Source of the DNA: Verrucomicrobiota bacterium
Lineage (GTDB): Bacteria; Verrucomicrobiota; Verrucomicrobiia; Verrucomicrobiales; DEV007
Length of the DNA: 64,000 nt
Direction: 5' to 3'
Assembly (NCBI GenBank): GCA_018970725.1
Contig: JAGWVU010000019.1
Span: 1-64,000 of the forward strand
Positions 50,518-58,247 of the stretch are shown here, piece by piece. The position numbers were made by a program, and so were the translations under genes. Each line of letters opens with the position of its first letter. Within the stretch, counting starts at the first letter, position 1. The notes below the pieces were generated by a model. It saw only the letters and a program-made list of their open reading frames with translations. It was not told where the DNA came from and did no database searches.

Positions 50518-52758
50518 CAGGGAGTCCAGCTCCCGCAGAACGGCTCGGGCCGCCTCCCCCTCCAGATTTCCGCTCACCCAGGCCTCGAAAAGGCCGAACC
50601 GCTGCTGGGGGTCGTCACTGGTCTTCAGGCTGCTGATCAAAGCATACCAAGCCAGCTTGCGCTCCGCTTCAAGCGATGCATCCGCCTCCATCCAAGTCCT
50701 CAGCAGATCCGCAAGGGCCTGGAACGATTGCTTCTTCAGGCCAAGCAACGGCGCCAACGAGTCCAGATCCGGCCCAAACCAGGATTGCCAGAGCCGCCTC
50801 AAAGGCCATGAGTTGTCCTCTCTAAGCACGCTCGGGGCTAAGGATCGGCGAAAACGATGACCAACATCGCGTGATAGGCTGAAAAACATCGCCGGCGGAG
50901 CCTGCAGGATCACACCATCGCAGGCGCTACTAGCCAGCATCATGGAAGGTTGATCCACCTCCAGGTTCGGCCCCGGCAGCAGCACTCTCTCCGCTTCATC
51001 CCAAGCGAGGAACGCGGTGGTCTGGGAGAGCAGGTTGGCGGCACAGGCCAGGGCCGCCGCTTCCTCTTCCAGCTTCATCCCGTCCAAAACCTGGATCTTT
51101 TCCCGTTGCCAAAGCAAGCGCGGCCCCGGACCCGCCGCAGGTTCCAAGGGGATGGGGAAACTCATCTCCCTTCCCCCGGCCTCCGCTTCTCCCCACAGCA
51201 CGAGTTGGGCCGTGGGATCAGCGGAACGCACAGAGAGGGTGACCGCGTCCCCCGCCCAGAGCGAGGGCATCTCCTTTCCCGTCACCTCCCAAGGCCCTTC
51301 CGCCCGGAGGTTCCCAAGGACCCGGCTGCCCATTTTCCTTGCCAACCCGGCCACCAGACCGGGGATGTCATCCTGCGGCGCGACCAAGGTGGAACTTCCC
51401 CCGTTTTCCTCCGCCATCCGGCGCAGAAACGCATCGTTCACCGCATCGCCAATCCCGAACGTGTGCACCTGCAGGTCCCCCCGCCGGGCAGCCAGCGTGT
51501 TGAGAATGGCGGACTCATTGCCCAATTCACCGTCCGTCAAGACCACCAGCACCGACCGCCTCCCCGGGGACCGGTGAAGTTGCTCCACCTCCAGCACGTG
51601 CTTCAAAGCGGGCAGCAGTTCGGTGCCCCCGTCCGGTGACCAGTCCTCCAGGTTGGCCATCGCCGGATCCTCCAGCAGGGTCGCGGCCTGGAACGGCTTT
51701 TCCGCATGATCCCGGTAGTCGCTGGCGTAATACGTCACCCATGCCCGGTCGAGCGGCCCCAGCTTCTTCAGAAATTCCCGGAAAGCCCGCGCGCAAGCCC
51801 GCCATTTCAGCCCGTCCATGCTTCCGGAATGGTCCGCCAAAAAGTAAAAATCCCGCGGCGCTTCCTGATCGGCCGACTCCATCGGCGGGGCCACCAGCCG
51901 GACCAACGCGTAGCGATATCCTTCGGATTCCGTCTCCCACCCCACCGTTGCCATTCCTTCCGACGCGCAACGCATCCGGATCACCAGATCACGATCCGGC
52001 ACCTCCGCGTTCCCCAACAGGGAAACCCGCAGCTTTCCTTCCTCCCGACTCACCCGCAAGGCATGCGAAGGAGAACAAAACCCGTTCACGTCCCATCCCG
52101 CCGGTTCCACCCTCCCCTCAACCGAAAAATAGGCCGCGTCCGGATGCAGGCTGTCGATCCGCGGCGGAGTGATCCGCGATGCGTCCGGCACCTGGTCCGT
52201 GTCCCTCGCGATGCCCCGGCCGGATGAACTCCTGAGCAACGGCCTGCCGGGAATGTAACGCACCCCCGGCGTCAAGGGAATCCGGAAGGAAGCCTCACCG
52301 ACGCCCCCGTCCCGCTCGAGCCGCTGCAAATAACCGAGCCGCATCACCACGGTATCCCCGGGAGCCAGATTCCCCAGCTGCAGTTCAAAGAGGTTGTCCC
52401 GCACTGTCTCCACCAAAGCCGTCCGGTGCCCCAGCTGCTTTTTCTCCGCCGCCACCCGGCGCGCTTCATCGACCGGCGTGACTTTGGCCACCACGGACCG
52501 CCCGTTCACCAGCATCTCACACCGGTAGACCGCCGCCCCGTAGGGTAGGGGGAAACTGTAGGTAACATCCATCCCCACGTTCTGGTTCTGGTAGTAAATC
52601 TGGTCGATGCCGACTTCCACCAAGTCACCGGTCAGGTCGAAATGCACTTCAACCCCCTTGAGCGGGAGTTGCACGCGGGTCTGGTCCAGCCAACCGATCA
52701 GACCGGCGGCCTGATTGTCGGGGCGTTTCGAGGGTTGTTGATTCCTAGTTAGGCTCAT
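50506..52758 (-). CDS. Cytoplasmic VIT and von Willebrand A domain protein
   Basis: 750 residues with no signal peptide or membrane helix, unlike the vWA proteins at 10.8-14.3 kb. N-terminal VIT domain (about 20-170; VEVHFDLTGDLVEVGIDQIY), vWA domain at about 300-480 with MIDAS DHSGS near 309, and a ~270-residue helical C-terminal part without a recognised domain. Its start is 12 bp after the merR stop, so they form an operon. A cytosolic vWA scaffold under MerR control suggests a stress- or ligand-triggered assembly, which is inference. Confidence 0.87.
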   Translation of the reverse strand: MSLTRNQQPSKRPDNQAAGLIGWLDQTRVQLPLKGVEVHFDLTGDLVEVGIDQIYYQNQNVGMDVTYSFPLPYGAAVYRCEMLVNGRSVVAKVTPVDEARRVAAEKKQLGHRTALVETVRDNLFELQLGNLAPGDTVVMRLGYLQRLERDGGVGEASFRIPLTPGVRYIPGRPLLRSSSGRGIARDTDQVPDASRITPPRIDSLHPDAAYFSVEGRVEPAGWDVNGFCSPSHALRVSREEGKLRVSLLGNAEVPDRDLVIRMRCASEGMATVGWETESEGYRYALVRLVAPPMESADQEAPRDFYFLADHSGSMDGLKWRACARAFREFLKKLGPLDRAWVTYYASDYRDHAEKPFQAATLLEDPAMANLEDWSPDGGTELLPALKHVLEVEQLHRSPGRRSVLVVLTDGELGNESAILNTLAARRGDLQVHTFGIGDAVNDAFLRRMAEENGGSSTLVAPQDDIPGLVAGLARKMGSRVLGNLRAEGPWEVTGKEMPSLWAGDAVTLSVRSADPTAQLVLWGEAEAGGREMSFPIPLEPAAGPGPRLLWQREKIQVLDGMKLEEEAAALACAANLLSQTTAFLAWDEAERVLLPGPNLEVDQPSMMLASSACDGVILQAPPAMFFSLSRDVGHRFRRSLAPSVLREDNSWPLRRLWQSWFGPDLDSLAPLLGLKKQSFQALADLLRTWMEADASLEAERKLAWYALISSLKTSDDPQQRFGLFEAWVSGNLEGEAARAVLRELDSLKKG

Positions 52759-52770
52759 CGTATATCTTGG

Positions 52771-53265
52771 TTAGGATTGAAGGAGTTTGCGGATTTCGGC
52801 GAGAACGCGGGCGTCCGGATCTCCGGCCCCACGGGACATGAGAAAAAAATCCCCGTTCAGGGGAATCATCCGCCACGTTTCCGGGCGGGCCGGTGGGGAC
52901 CAGCGCGGCGGGAGCCCCACTTCCCCGCTCAACTCAGCCAACCCCTCCGTCCGGATCCGCCTCAGGTCCTCCAAGGGACGGCTTTGCAACAACTCCCGGA
53001 TGCGGCGCAACGGAAGGCCCCGCGCCTGCAACAAACGCACCGCCACCAACTGCAAAAAATGCTTCTCCCCATACCCGCGGCCCCCGCCACAATCCGGCGC
53101 GTCCAGCAAACCCACCGTCCGATAAAAGCGCAGCGTCCGCTCCGAAAGATCCTCCGCCGCCTGCCCGCTCGAAGGCAGCACCCCTTGGTCCCGGCACCAC
53201 CCGTTCACCTCGGCGGCCAACTCCGGCAAGGTATACGACTCCGTTTGTCCCGACTCCAACGACAT
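52771..53265 (-). CDS. MerR-family transcriptional regulator
   Basis: 164 residues from the ATG at 53265; upstream in-frame codons are not supported. The MerR winged-helix segment is recognisable (LSERTLRFYRTVGLLDAPDC then GYGEKHFLQLVAVRLLQARG) and lies after an unusual ~45-residue N-terminal region instead of at the extreme N-terminus. The C-terminal effector part is short and has no Cys metal site. It probably controls itself and the VIT-vWA gene 12 bp downstream through the inverted repeat in front of its start codon. Confidence 0.85.
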   Translation of the reverse strand: MSLESGQTESYTLPELAAEVNGWCRDQGVLPSSGQAAEDLSERTLRFYRTVGLLDAPDCGGGRGYGEKHFLQLVAVRLLQARGLPLRRIRELLQSRPLEDLRRIRTEGLAELSGEVGLPPRWSPPARPETWRMIPLNGDFFLMSRGAGDPDARVLAEIRKLLQS

Positions 53266-53266
53266 G

Positions 53267-53301
53267 TTCCTGTTTTTACAGGAAACAGTGTCGAAATGCA
53301 A
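53267..53301 (-). promoter_or_regulatory. merR promoter with overlapping inverted repeat (autoregulatory operator candidate)
   Basis: Minus strand: TTGCAT (53301-53296), 17-bp spacer, TAAAAA (53278-53273), 7 nt, ATG at 53265. A 7-bp perfect inverted repeat TTCCTGT-AAAA-ACAGGAA on the minus strand (53284-53267) covers the -10 box. This is a natural place for a dimeric regulator to bind and predicts a leaderless transcript. Confidence 0.55.
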
Positions 53302-53324
53302 ACAAAAAAAAACCGCCACTCCCT

Positions 53325-56099
53325 TCACTGCCCTTCGATTTCCTGACGCGTCGCGATCGGCACGTGCCCGATTTCGCAGCCCGGGGGCGGCGTGAGGATG
53401 AGGGCGGGATCGATCTCCGCCAGGCTGCCCCGGTCCGGCGGGGCGAGGAACTCACGGTCCTTGGTCCAGGCGCGATGCAGTTTCTCAACGCGCTGCTGCA
53501 CCCGCTCACGTTCTGCGTCCGTCAGGTCCGCGTTGAGCATCGCGGGTTGATCAGCGAAGCGATACCAGAAATAGGTCACCGTGCTGCCATCGCCGGGCTT
53601 GGCTTGGAAGGGACCGGCGACCGGGCCGGGGCGTTTCCAGCAGCTGTCCGGCGCATCCGGGGTGGTCCGAGGCTCTTGCGGCGTTTCCCGGGGGGTGGCA
53701 AAGCGGTGCCGGGAAAGCGGGGAACCGGCGGGGATCCGGTCGGTCTCGATGACCTGCCATTGCGGCTTGCCGCGGGGATTGGCCCCGAGCTGATAGGTCT
53801 CCGGCAAGATGACGAGCGGACCCTCGCGGCGGGTGAGGCGCGGATCCCACTGGTATCCGAAGGTGATCGGATCCGGGGCGAAGGACCGGGCGAAGGCATC
53901 CCAAGCGAGCGGGATCTTGTCCTCGCGCTTCGTGCCGGGCGGGTAAAGGCTCCAGTTCGAGCCGCCGCCGTCGCGGAAGCGGTGGATCACCGAGGCCTCG
54001 GCCCTGATCCGGCCATCCGACGCCGCGCCCCCCGCGAACCAGCGTTCCACATCGCCCCACAACGCCTCTTTCTTGTAGGCGGTGAGGCGATGGAGCACGG
54101 TGGAGGTGCCGTCCGAGCCGACCGGAAACCGGGTCGGCGCGACGCGGGCCTGGGTATCGCCCAACACCGCGGGCACGTGCTGGGTCTCCATCTGGATCGC
54201 TTTGTTCGGGTCCGCCGGACAGGAGTCGAGCAATTTGCCGGCCCACCCGGGATGTTCGACGAGCGCCTGCGACCAGAAAAACGGGGTGAAGAAAGCCACG
54301 GGGCCCTTGAAGTTCCCGGTGTTCAGAAAAAGCGTCCAGCACTGGTTGCCGGTCGGCACGTTCCGGCCCGCCGTGGTCTTCTTTTTCTCCGTGAGCGGGA
54401 GCGGCAGGTAACCGTAACCGAAAAGCCCGCCACTGGTGCCTTGTTTCAGGTTCAGACCGTCGAGCGGCATGAGGAGCCAGGGACTGAGTTGGGCCACGCC
54501 ATACTGGCCGCGCGGCTTGTCCCAGGTGCCCGCGCCATAGCCCGGGCCGTTCGCGATCACGGAAAAGTTCGGCCCGACGCCGCCCATGATGAACTTCGGC
54601 GTGATCGTGGGAAAACGGGTGTCACGCCACCAGCCGAGCCCGCCCTCGATATCCGTGTAACATTTCTCCTTCGGCTTCTCCGCCTCCGTCCACTGCGGGT
54701 GCATCCAGGTGCCGCAAAGCCCGGTCTGGAAACGATGCCCCGGATAGGTGCCGAGGAGCGGCCACGCCGCCGCATAGAGCGAGAAGCCGCCATTGAACTC
54801 CTCCGGCACTCTTTCCGCCGGTGCGAAGAGATACCCGGCCATTTCGGCCTCGCGAGCCACGGGCGGGACCGGGTCGGGCGGGTGGAGCAGCGCCTCCGCA
54901 AAGGCCCGGCCCATCAGCGCAAACGTCTTGGCGCAGCCGAGGTAATGATAACCGGCATTCGAGGCGCCCCGCTTCCACAGGGCCTCCTCGGCGGGGGAGA
55001 TGAGCTTGGCCTCATACTCCTGCAAAAACTGCCTCTTTTCCGCTTCGGTCATGTGGCCGTCCGCATTCGCGTGGTCCTTGTGCCTGGAGTTCAGGTAGAA
55101 CCCCATCTGCCTCACTTCGGCCCGCTTTTTGTCGATGACACCGAGTTCCTCCGCCCAGAACGGCGCGGTGGGCACGGCGAAGACATTGCCCCGGAACTCC
55201 GGCCGCAAGGACGGCGCGGTCATCGCCTCCCGGAAAGCAAGGATGTCAGGACCGGCTTGCGCCCCGTCCACGCCCATCACGCCGATGACGAAGGGCATCT
55301 TCGGCGCGTTGAAATCCTTGCGGACGTCCCGGATGAACTGGGTCAGGACCTCGCTGTAAGCCGCATAACGCCCGGGTTTGCCGCGCTCCGGATAGGTATG
55401 GCCATCCACCAGGTCATTCCACCCTTGCAACCACACGAATCCCGCGATCTCATAACCCTGCGCCGCATCGTAGAGCGGGCAGACGCGTTTTGGATCGGCG
55501 AGGACGCGCTTCACGTGGTCCACCATGAAACGGTAAAAGACCCCCGTCTCCCTCACCTTGGCGGCTTTCCAGCCCTCGAAATCCCGCGGAATGCCATGGC
55601 CCTCCTGCTTGGGATAGTTCGCCTTCTGCCATTCGTTCAAGGGATACGCCCCCGCCCCCGGCGGACGGAAATCGGTATGCAGGCTGCGCCCGCCCCACGC
55701 GGTCTTGATGATCAAAACCGGTTCCGTCAAGGCCGCATCCATCGTCAGTCCGAACGTGAATTCCGGCCCGATCTTGCCATTCGATCGGCTTGCGTCGTCG
55801 CGCGCACCGAAGCCCGCCGTCAGCTTGCCGATGCCCTCGCCATTCGCGCTGCCATCGGCCCTGCCGGTGAAGCAGGAGATCCAGGTATGATCACAGACCC
55901 GCGGCCGGCCCTTGTCATCGCGCATCTGCTGCAACAGGGGCGCGGTCGCCGGATCATCACCAAGGTAATCAAACGTCTCAACCCTCGCATGCCCCTCCAT
56001 GTTCGATTGGCCCGCGAGGATGAAGACTTTCAACGGGGCCGCCTCCGCCCCGAGGCAAAGAAACGTGAACAGGAAGGCCGGAGGGAAAAGGGGTTTCAT
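53325..56099 (-). CDS. Secreted SASA-domain (sialate O-acetylesterase-like) protein with large C-terminal extension
   Basis: 924 residues, signal peptide MKPLFPPAFLFTFLCLGAEA. The first ~360 residues are a SASA/DUF303 SGNH-type esterase domain: FILAGQSNMEGH with the nucleophile Ser, VLIIKTAWGGRSL, and VWLQGWNDLVD. The remaining ~550 residues contain no domain I recognise but are rich in Trp/Gly and look folded. Carbohydrate-ester deacetylation outside the cytoplasm is likely. It ends 60 bp before merR on the same strand, with no obvious terminator in between. Divergent from the PAS-AraC gene across 256 bp containing a short direct repeat (GCAAAGACGCAAAGA). Confidence 0.87.
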   Translation of the reverse strand: MKPLFPPAFLFTFLCLGAEAAPLKVFILAGQSNMEGHARVETFDYLGDDPATAPLLQQMRDDKGRPRVCDHTWISCFTGRADGSANGEGIGKLTAGFGARDDASRSNGKIGPEFTFGLTMDAALTEPVLIIKTAWGGRSLHTDFRPPGAGAYPLNEWQKANYPKQEGHGIPRDFEGWKAAKVRETGVFYRFMVDHVKRVLADPKRVCPLYDAAQGYEIAGFVWLQGWNDLVDGHTYPERGKPGRYAAYSEVLTQFIRDVRKDFNAPKMPFVIGVMGVDGAQAGPDILAFREAMTAPSLRPEFRGNVFAVPTAPFWAEELGVIDKKRAEVRQMGFYLNSRHKDHANADGHMTEAEKRQFLQEYEAKLISPAEEALWKRGASNAGYHYLGCAKTFALMGRAFAEALLHPPDPVPPVAREAEMAGYLFAPAERVPEEFNGGFSLYAAAWPLLGTYPGHRFQTGLCGTWMHPQWTEAEKPKEKCYTDIEGGLGWWRDTRFPTITPKFIMGGVGPNFSVIANGPGYGAGTWDKPRGQYGVAQLSPWLLMPLDGLNLKQGTSGGLFGYGYLPLPLTEKKKTTAGRNVPTGNQCWTLFLNTGNFKGPVAFFTPFFWSQALVEHPGWAGKLLDSCPADPNKAIQMETQHVPAVLGDTQARVAPTRFPVGSDGTSTVLHRLTAYKKEALWGDVERWFAGGAASDGRIRAEASVIHRFRDGGGSNWSLYPPGTKREDKIPLAWDAFARSFAPDPITFGYQWDPRLTRREGPLVILPETYQLGANPRGKPQWQVIETDRIPAGSPLSRHRFATPRETPQEPRTTPDAPDSCWKRPGPVAGPFQAKPGDGSTVTYFWYRFADQPAMLNADLTDAERERVQQRVEKLHRAWTKDREFLAPPDRGSLAEIDPALILTPPPGCEIGHVPIATRQEIEGQ

Positions 56100-56355
56100 G
56101 CCAGGGTGCCATCATCGACACCCGGCGGGACAAAGCCCAGCGAATTCTCGCAAAATTGCATCAGACGAACATTTTTCTTTCCGCGTGGGAGACAGGATCG
56201 CAAAGACGCAAAGAATTTTTCCGGGGCTTTGATGGCCGTCCATCCTTGGCGTGCTGGCGTGAGCCCAATCAAACCAGGCGGGACGGGGTTCCTATCTTTG
56301 CTTGGGGCGCGCGGCTTGCAGTCTGCCCGCTCCTGCATAGGGTTGGAGCCGGATC

Positions 56356-57153
56356 ATGCGACAGGCGACACCGCTCAAGCCCCTGAACCGTCCCCGGCGC
56401 CCGGACGACGCTGTCCGGGAGTGGCGGGAGGTCCGCGCGCAATGGTTGGCTTCACTCGACCATGCGAACGGTTTTCCGCGTCTTTTCGACTGGATCCCCG
56501 GGGTACACTTCTTCGCCAAGGATCGTGGTGGGCACGTCATGTTCGCCAGCCAAAGTCTCCTTGAGCGATATTCGATGAGCGACGAAGCGGAGATCCTGGG
56601 CTGCACCGACTTCGACCTCAACCCGGGCAGCATGGCCCAAGGTTATGTGAGCGACGACCAGCTCGTGCTGAGCGGGCAATCCCCCGTGGTGGAAAGGATT
56701 GAACTCTGGTGGGACCGCCAAGGTCTGCCGGACTGGTTTCTCGTGACCAAGCTTCCGTTGCGGGATGGTGCGGGCCGGATTCAGGGGGTGATGGGCCTGC
56801 TGCGCCGTCCTGACGAGGCGGAGCGCCGGCTGCCCACGTTTCAGACGGTGGCCAAAGCGGTGACCCTGATCCGCGGGGACTTTGCCAAGCCGCTGCGGAT
56901 CGCGGACGTGGCCTGCGCCTGCGGACAATCCCTGCGCCAGTTGCAACGCCGTTTTCAGGACACCTTCGGCATCACTCCCCAGGAGTTCCTGATCCGCACC
57001 CGGGTCCTCGCCGCCGCCCGGCTCCTCGAACAAACCAGCCTGACTTCCGCGGAAATCGCCGCGCAATGCGGGTTTCTCGACCAGAGCCGTTTTGCCCAAC
57101 ATTTCAAGAAGCGGATCGGCTTGTCCCCGATCGCCTACCGCGCCCGCTCCTGA
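56356..57153 (+). CDS. PAS-domain AraC-family transcriptional regulator
   Basis: 265 residues. Residues ~40-150 form a PAS-like sensor (IPGVHFFAKDRGGHVMFAS, then TKLPLRDGAGRIQGVMGLL). The C-terminal ~100 residues are an AraC double helix-turn-helix (CACGQSLRQLQRRFQDTFG, then ITPQEFLIRTRVLAAARLL and CGFLDQSRFAQHFKK). In Verrucomicrobiota such PAS-AraC regulators are usually encoded next to sugar-ester or polysaccharide genes, and this one is divergent from the SASA gene, which is its most likely target. Start ATG preceded by GGAG. Confidence 0.92.
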   Translation: MRQATPLKPLNRPRRPDDAVREWREVRAQWLASLDHANGFPRLFDWIPGVHFFAKDRGGHVMFASQSLLERYSMSDEAEILGCTDFDLNPGSMAQGYVSDDQLVLSGQSPVVERIELWWDRQGLPDWFLVTKLPLRDGAGRIQGVMGLLRRPDEAERRLPTFQTVAKAVTLIRGDFAKPLRIADVACACGQSLRQLQRRFQDTFGITPQEFLIRTRVLAAARLLEQTSLTSAEIAAQCGFLDQSRFAQHFKKRIGLSPIAYRARS

Positions 57154-57173
57154 CCTCTCCCCTCGCGGGGATT

Positions 57174-58175
57174 TCAGAGCAGCATGTTGAGGGTGACGAT
57201 CACGGTGATGAGGACCAGATAGGCACCGGTCACGGTGAAACAAACCCGGCGTCCGCTCGAGGGAACGGCGACAACATCCCCGCGCAACTCGCCGGTTTGG
57301 TCGACCCGCGTGCCTTGGACGACGATTCCGATGACGACGAGAATATAGAGATAGGAGGCGAGATAGACCTGATCGAGCAAGGTGAGATAGGCCACCTCGG
57401 GCAGCCCGGAAAGCATGGTGAACTGCATGGCCACCAAGGTGAGCAAAGCGGTGATCGCCAAGCCGATCCGGGCCTCGACGTGCCCGGGATCCAGGAGGAG
57501 GGCGAAGGCGGCCGAGAGAATGATCAGAATCACTGGCACAAACGTCTTGAGCAGTCCGGAAACGGGCGGGCGGGAAATCGGGATGCGGAATTCCGCGCGC
57601 GAATACGGCTCGATCTCCGGTTCCGAAAGATCCCCGAAGGCGGTGGGATACGGTTTGTCCCGGATCTGGACGGTGGCTTTCCCGATCTTGTATCCGGGCA
57701 GGCGAATTTCATTATTCACCGTCAAGGGGGCGGTATCCGGCACATAAACGAGTTGCGGTGCGGTCATGGTGGTATCCTCCACGGTGACGGTGAGGAGTTG
57801 CCGGTCGAAAGGGTAGTCGTGCAAGGGAAACTTGGCGCTGAAAAGTCCTTGATGCCGCACGATCTGATAGAGCGATCCGTCCGGTTGGGGCACTGGTTTC
57901 TCATAGAGCACGGTGCGGACATGCGCCTCCGGATCGAAGGTGTTCATGAACTCGAACTGGGAGACGGGATCGATCAGCGGATCCTTCCACCGGAACCACA
58001 GGTAGAGGTCGACCGCATAGGAATAGGTGGTCAGGTCAACGGTCTGGATGTCGTTGACATACATCCCGATGGTGACCTGGTGAGGCGGCGGGCCCGCGGT
58101 TTGGGCCGCGACGGGAGCGCCCGTGAGGCAGAGAACGGCGGAAAGGAGGAGGACTGGGAAAGGACCAACATTCAT
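57174..58175 (-). CDS. Prokaryotic pentameric ligand-gated ion channel homologue (GLIC/ELIC type)
   Basis: 333 residues from the ATG at 58175; the signal peptide is FPVLLLSAVLCLTGAPVAAQ. The extracellular beta domain ends with the loop FPLHDYPFDRQ (116-126), which lacks the two Cys of eukaryotic Cys-loop receptors but keeps the Pro-Phe-Asp core. Four membrane helices follow: M1 (206-228), M2 (236-257; ARIGLAITALLTLVAMQFTM), M3 (264-287) and M4 (311-333). Glu234 just before M2 occupies the position of the selectivity-filter Glu in GLIC, so a cation channel is expected. The ligand or pH dependence is unknown. It converges with the AraC regulator and lies ahead of no obvious partner gene. Confidence 0.9.
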   Translation of the reverse strand: MNVGPFPVLLLSAVLCLTGAPVAAQTAGPPPHQVTIGMYVNDIQTVDLTTYSYAVDLYLWFRWKDPLIDPVSQFEFMNTFDPEAHVRTVLYEKPVPQPDGSLYQIVRHQGLFSAKFPLHDYPFDRQLLTVTVEDTTMTAPQLVYVPDTAPLTVNNEIRLPGYKIGKATVQIRDKPYPTAFGDLSEPEIEPYSRAEFRIPISRPPVSGLLKTFVPVILIILSAAFALLLDPGHVEARIGLAITALLTLVAMQFTMLSGLPEVAYLTLLDQVYLASYLYILVVIGIVVQGTRVDQTGELRGDVVAVPSSGRRVCFTVTGAYLVLITVIVTLNMLL

Positions 58176-58247
58176 CGGATGCGCCGGTGAGGGTGGCACG
58201 AACGGGGGCGACAAGCAACCCGGCGGACCGGTGAAATCACGCGAGGC

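Noticed and set aside
56170-56235. Direct repeat GCAAAGACGCAAAGA in the SASA/AraC intergenic region as an AraC operator
   Set aside because: The short repeat resembles low-complexity intergenic sequence seen in many genomes; spacing does not match a typical AraC site pair.
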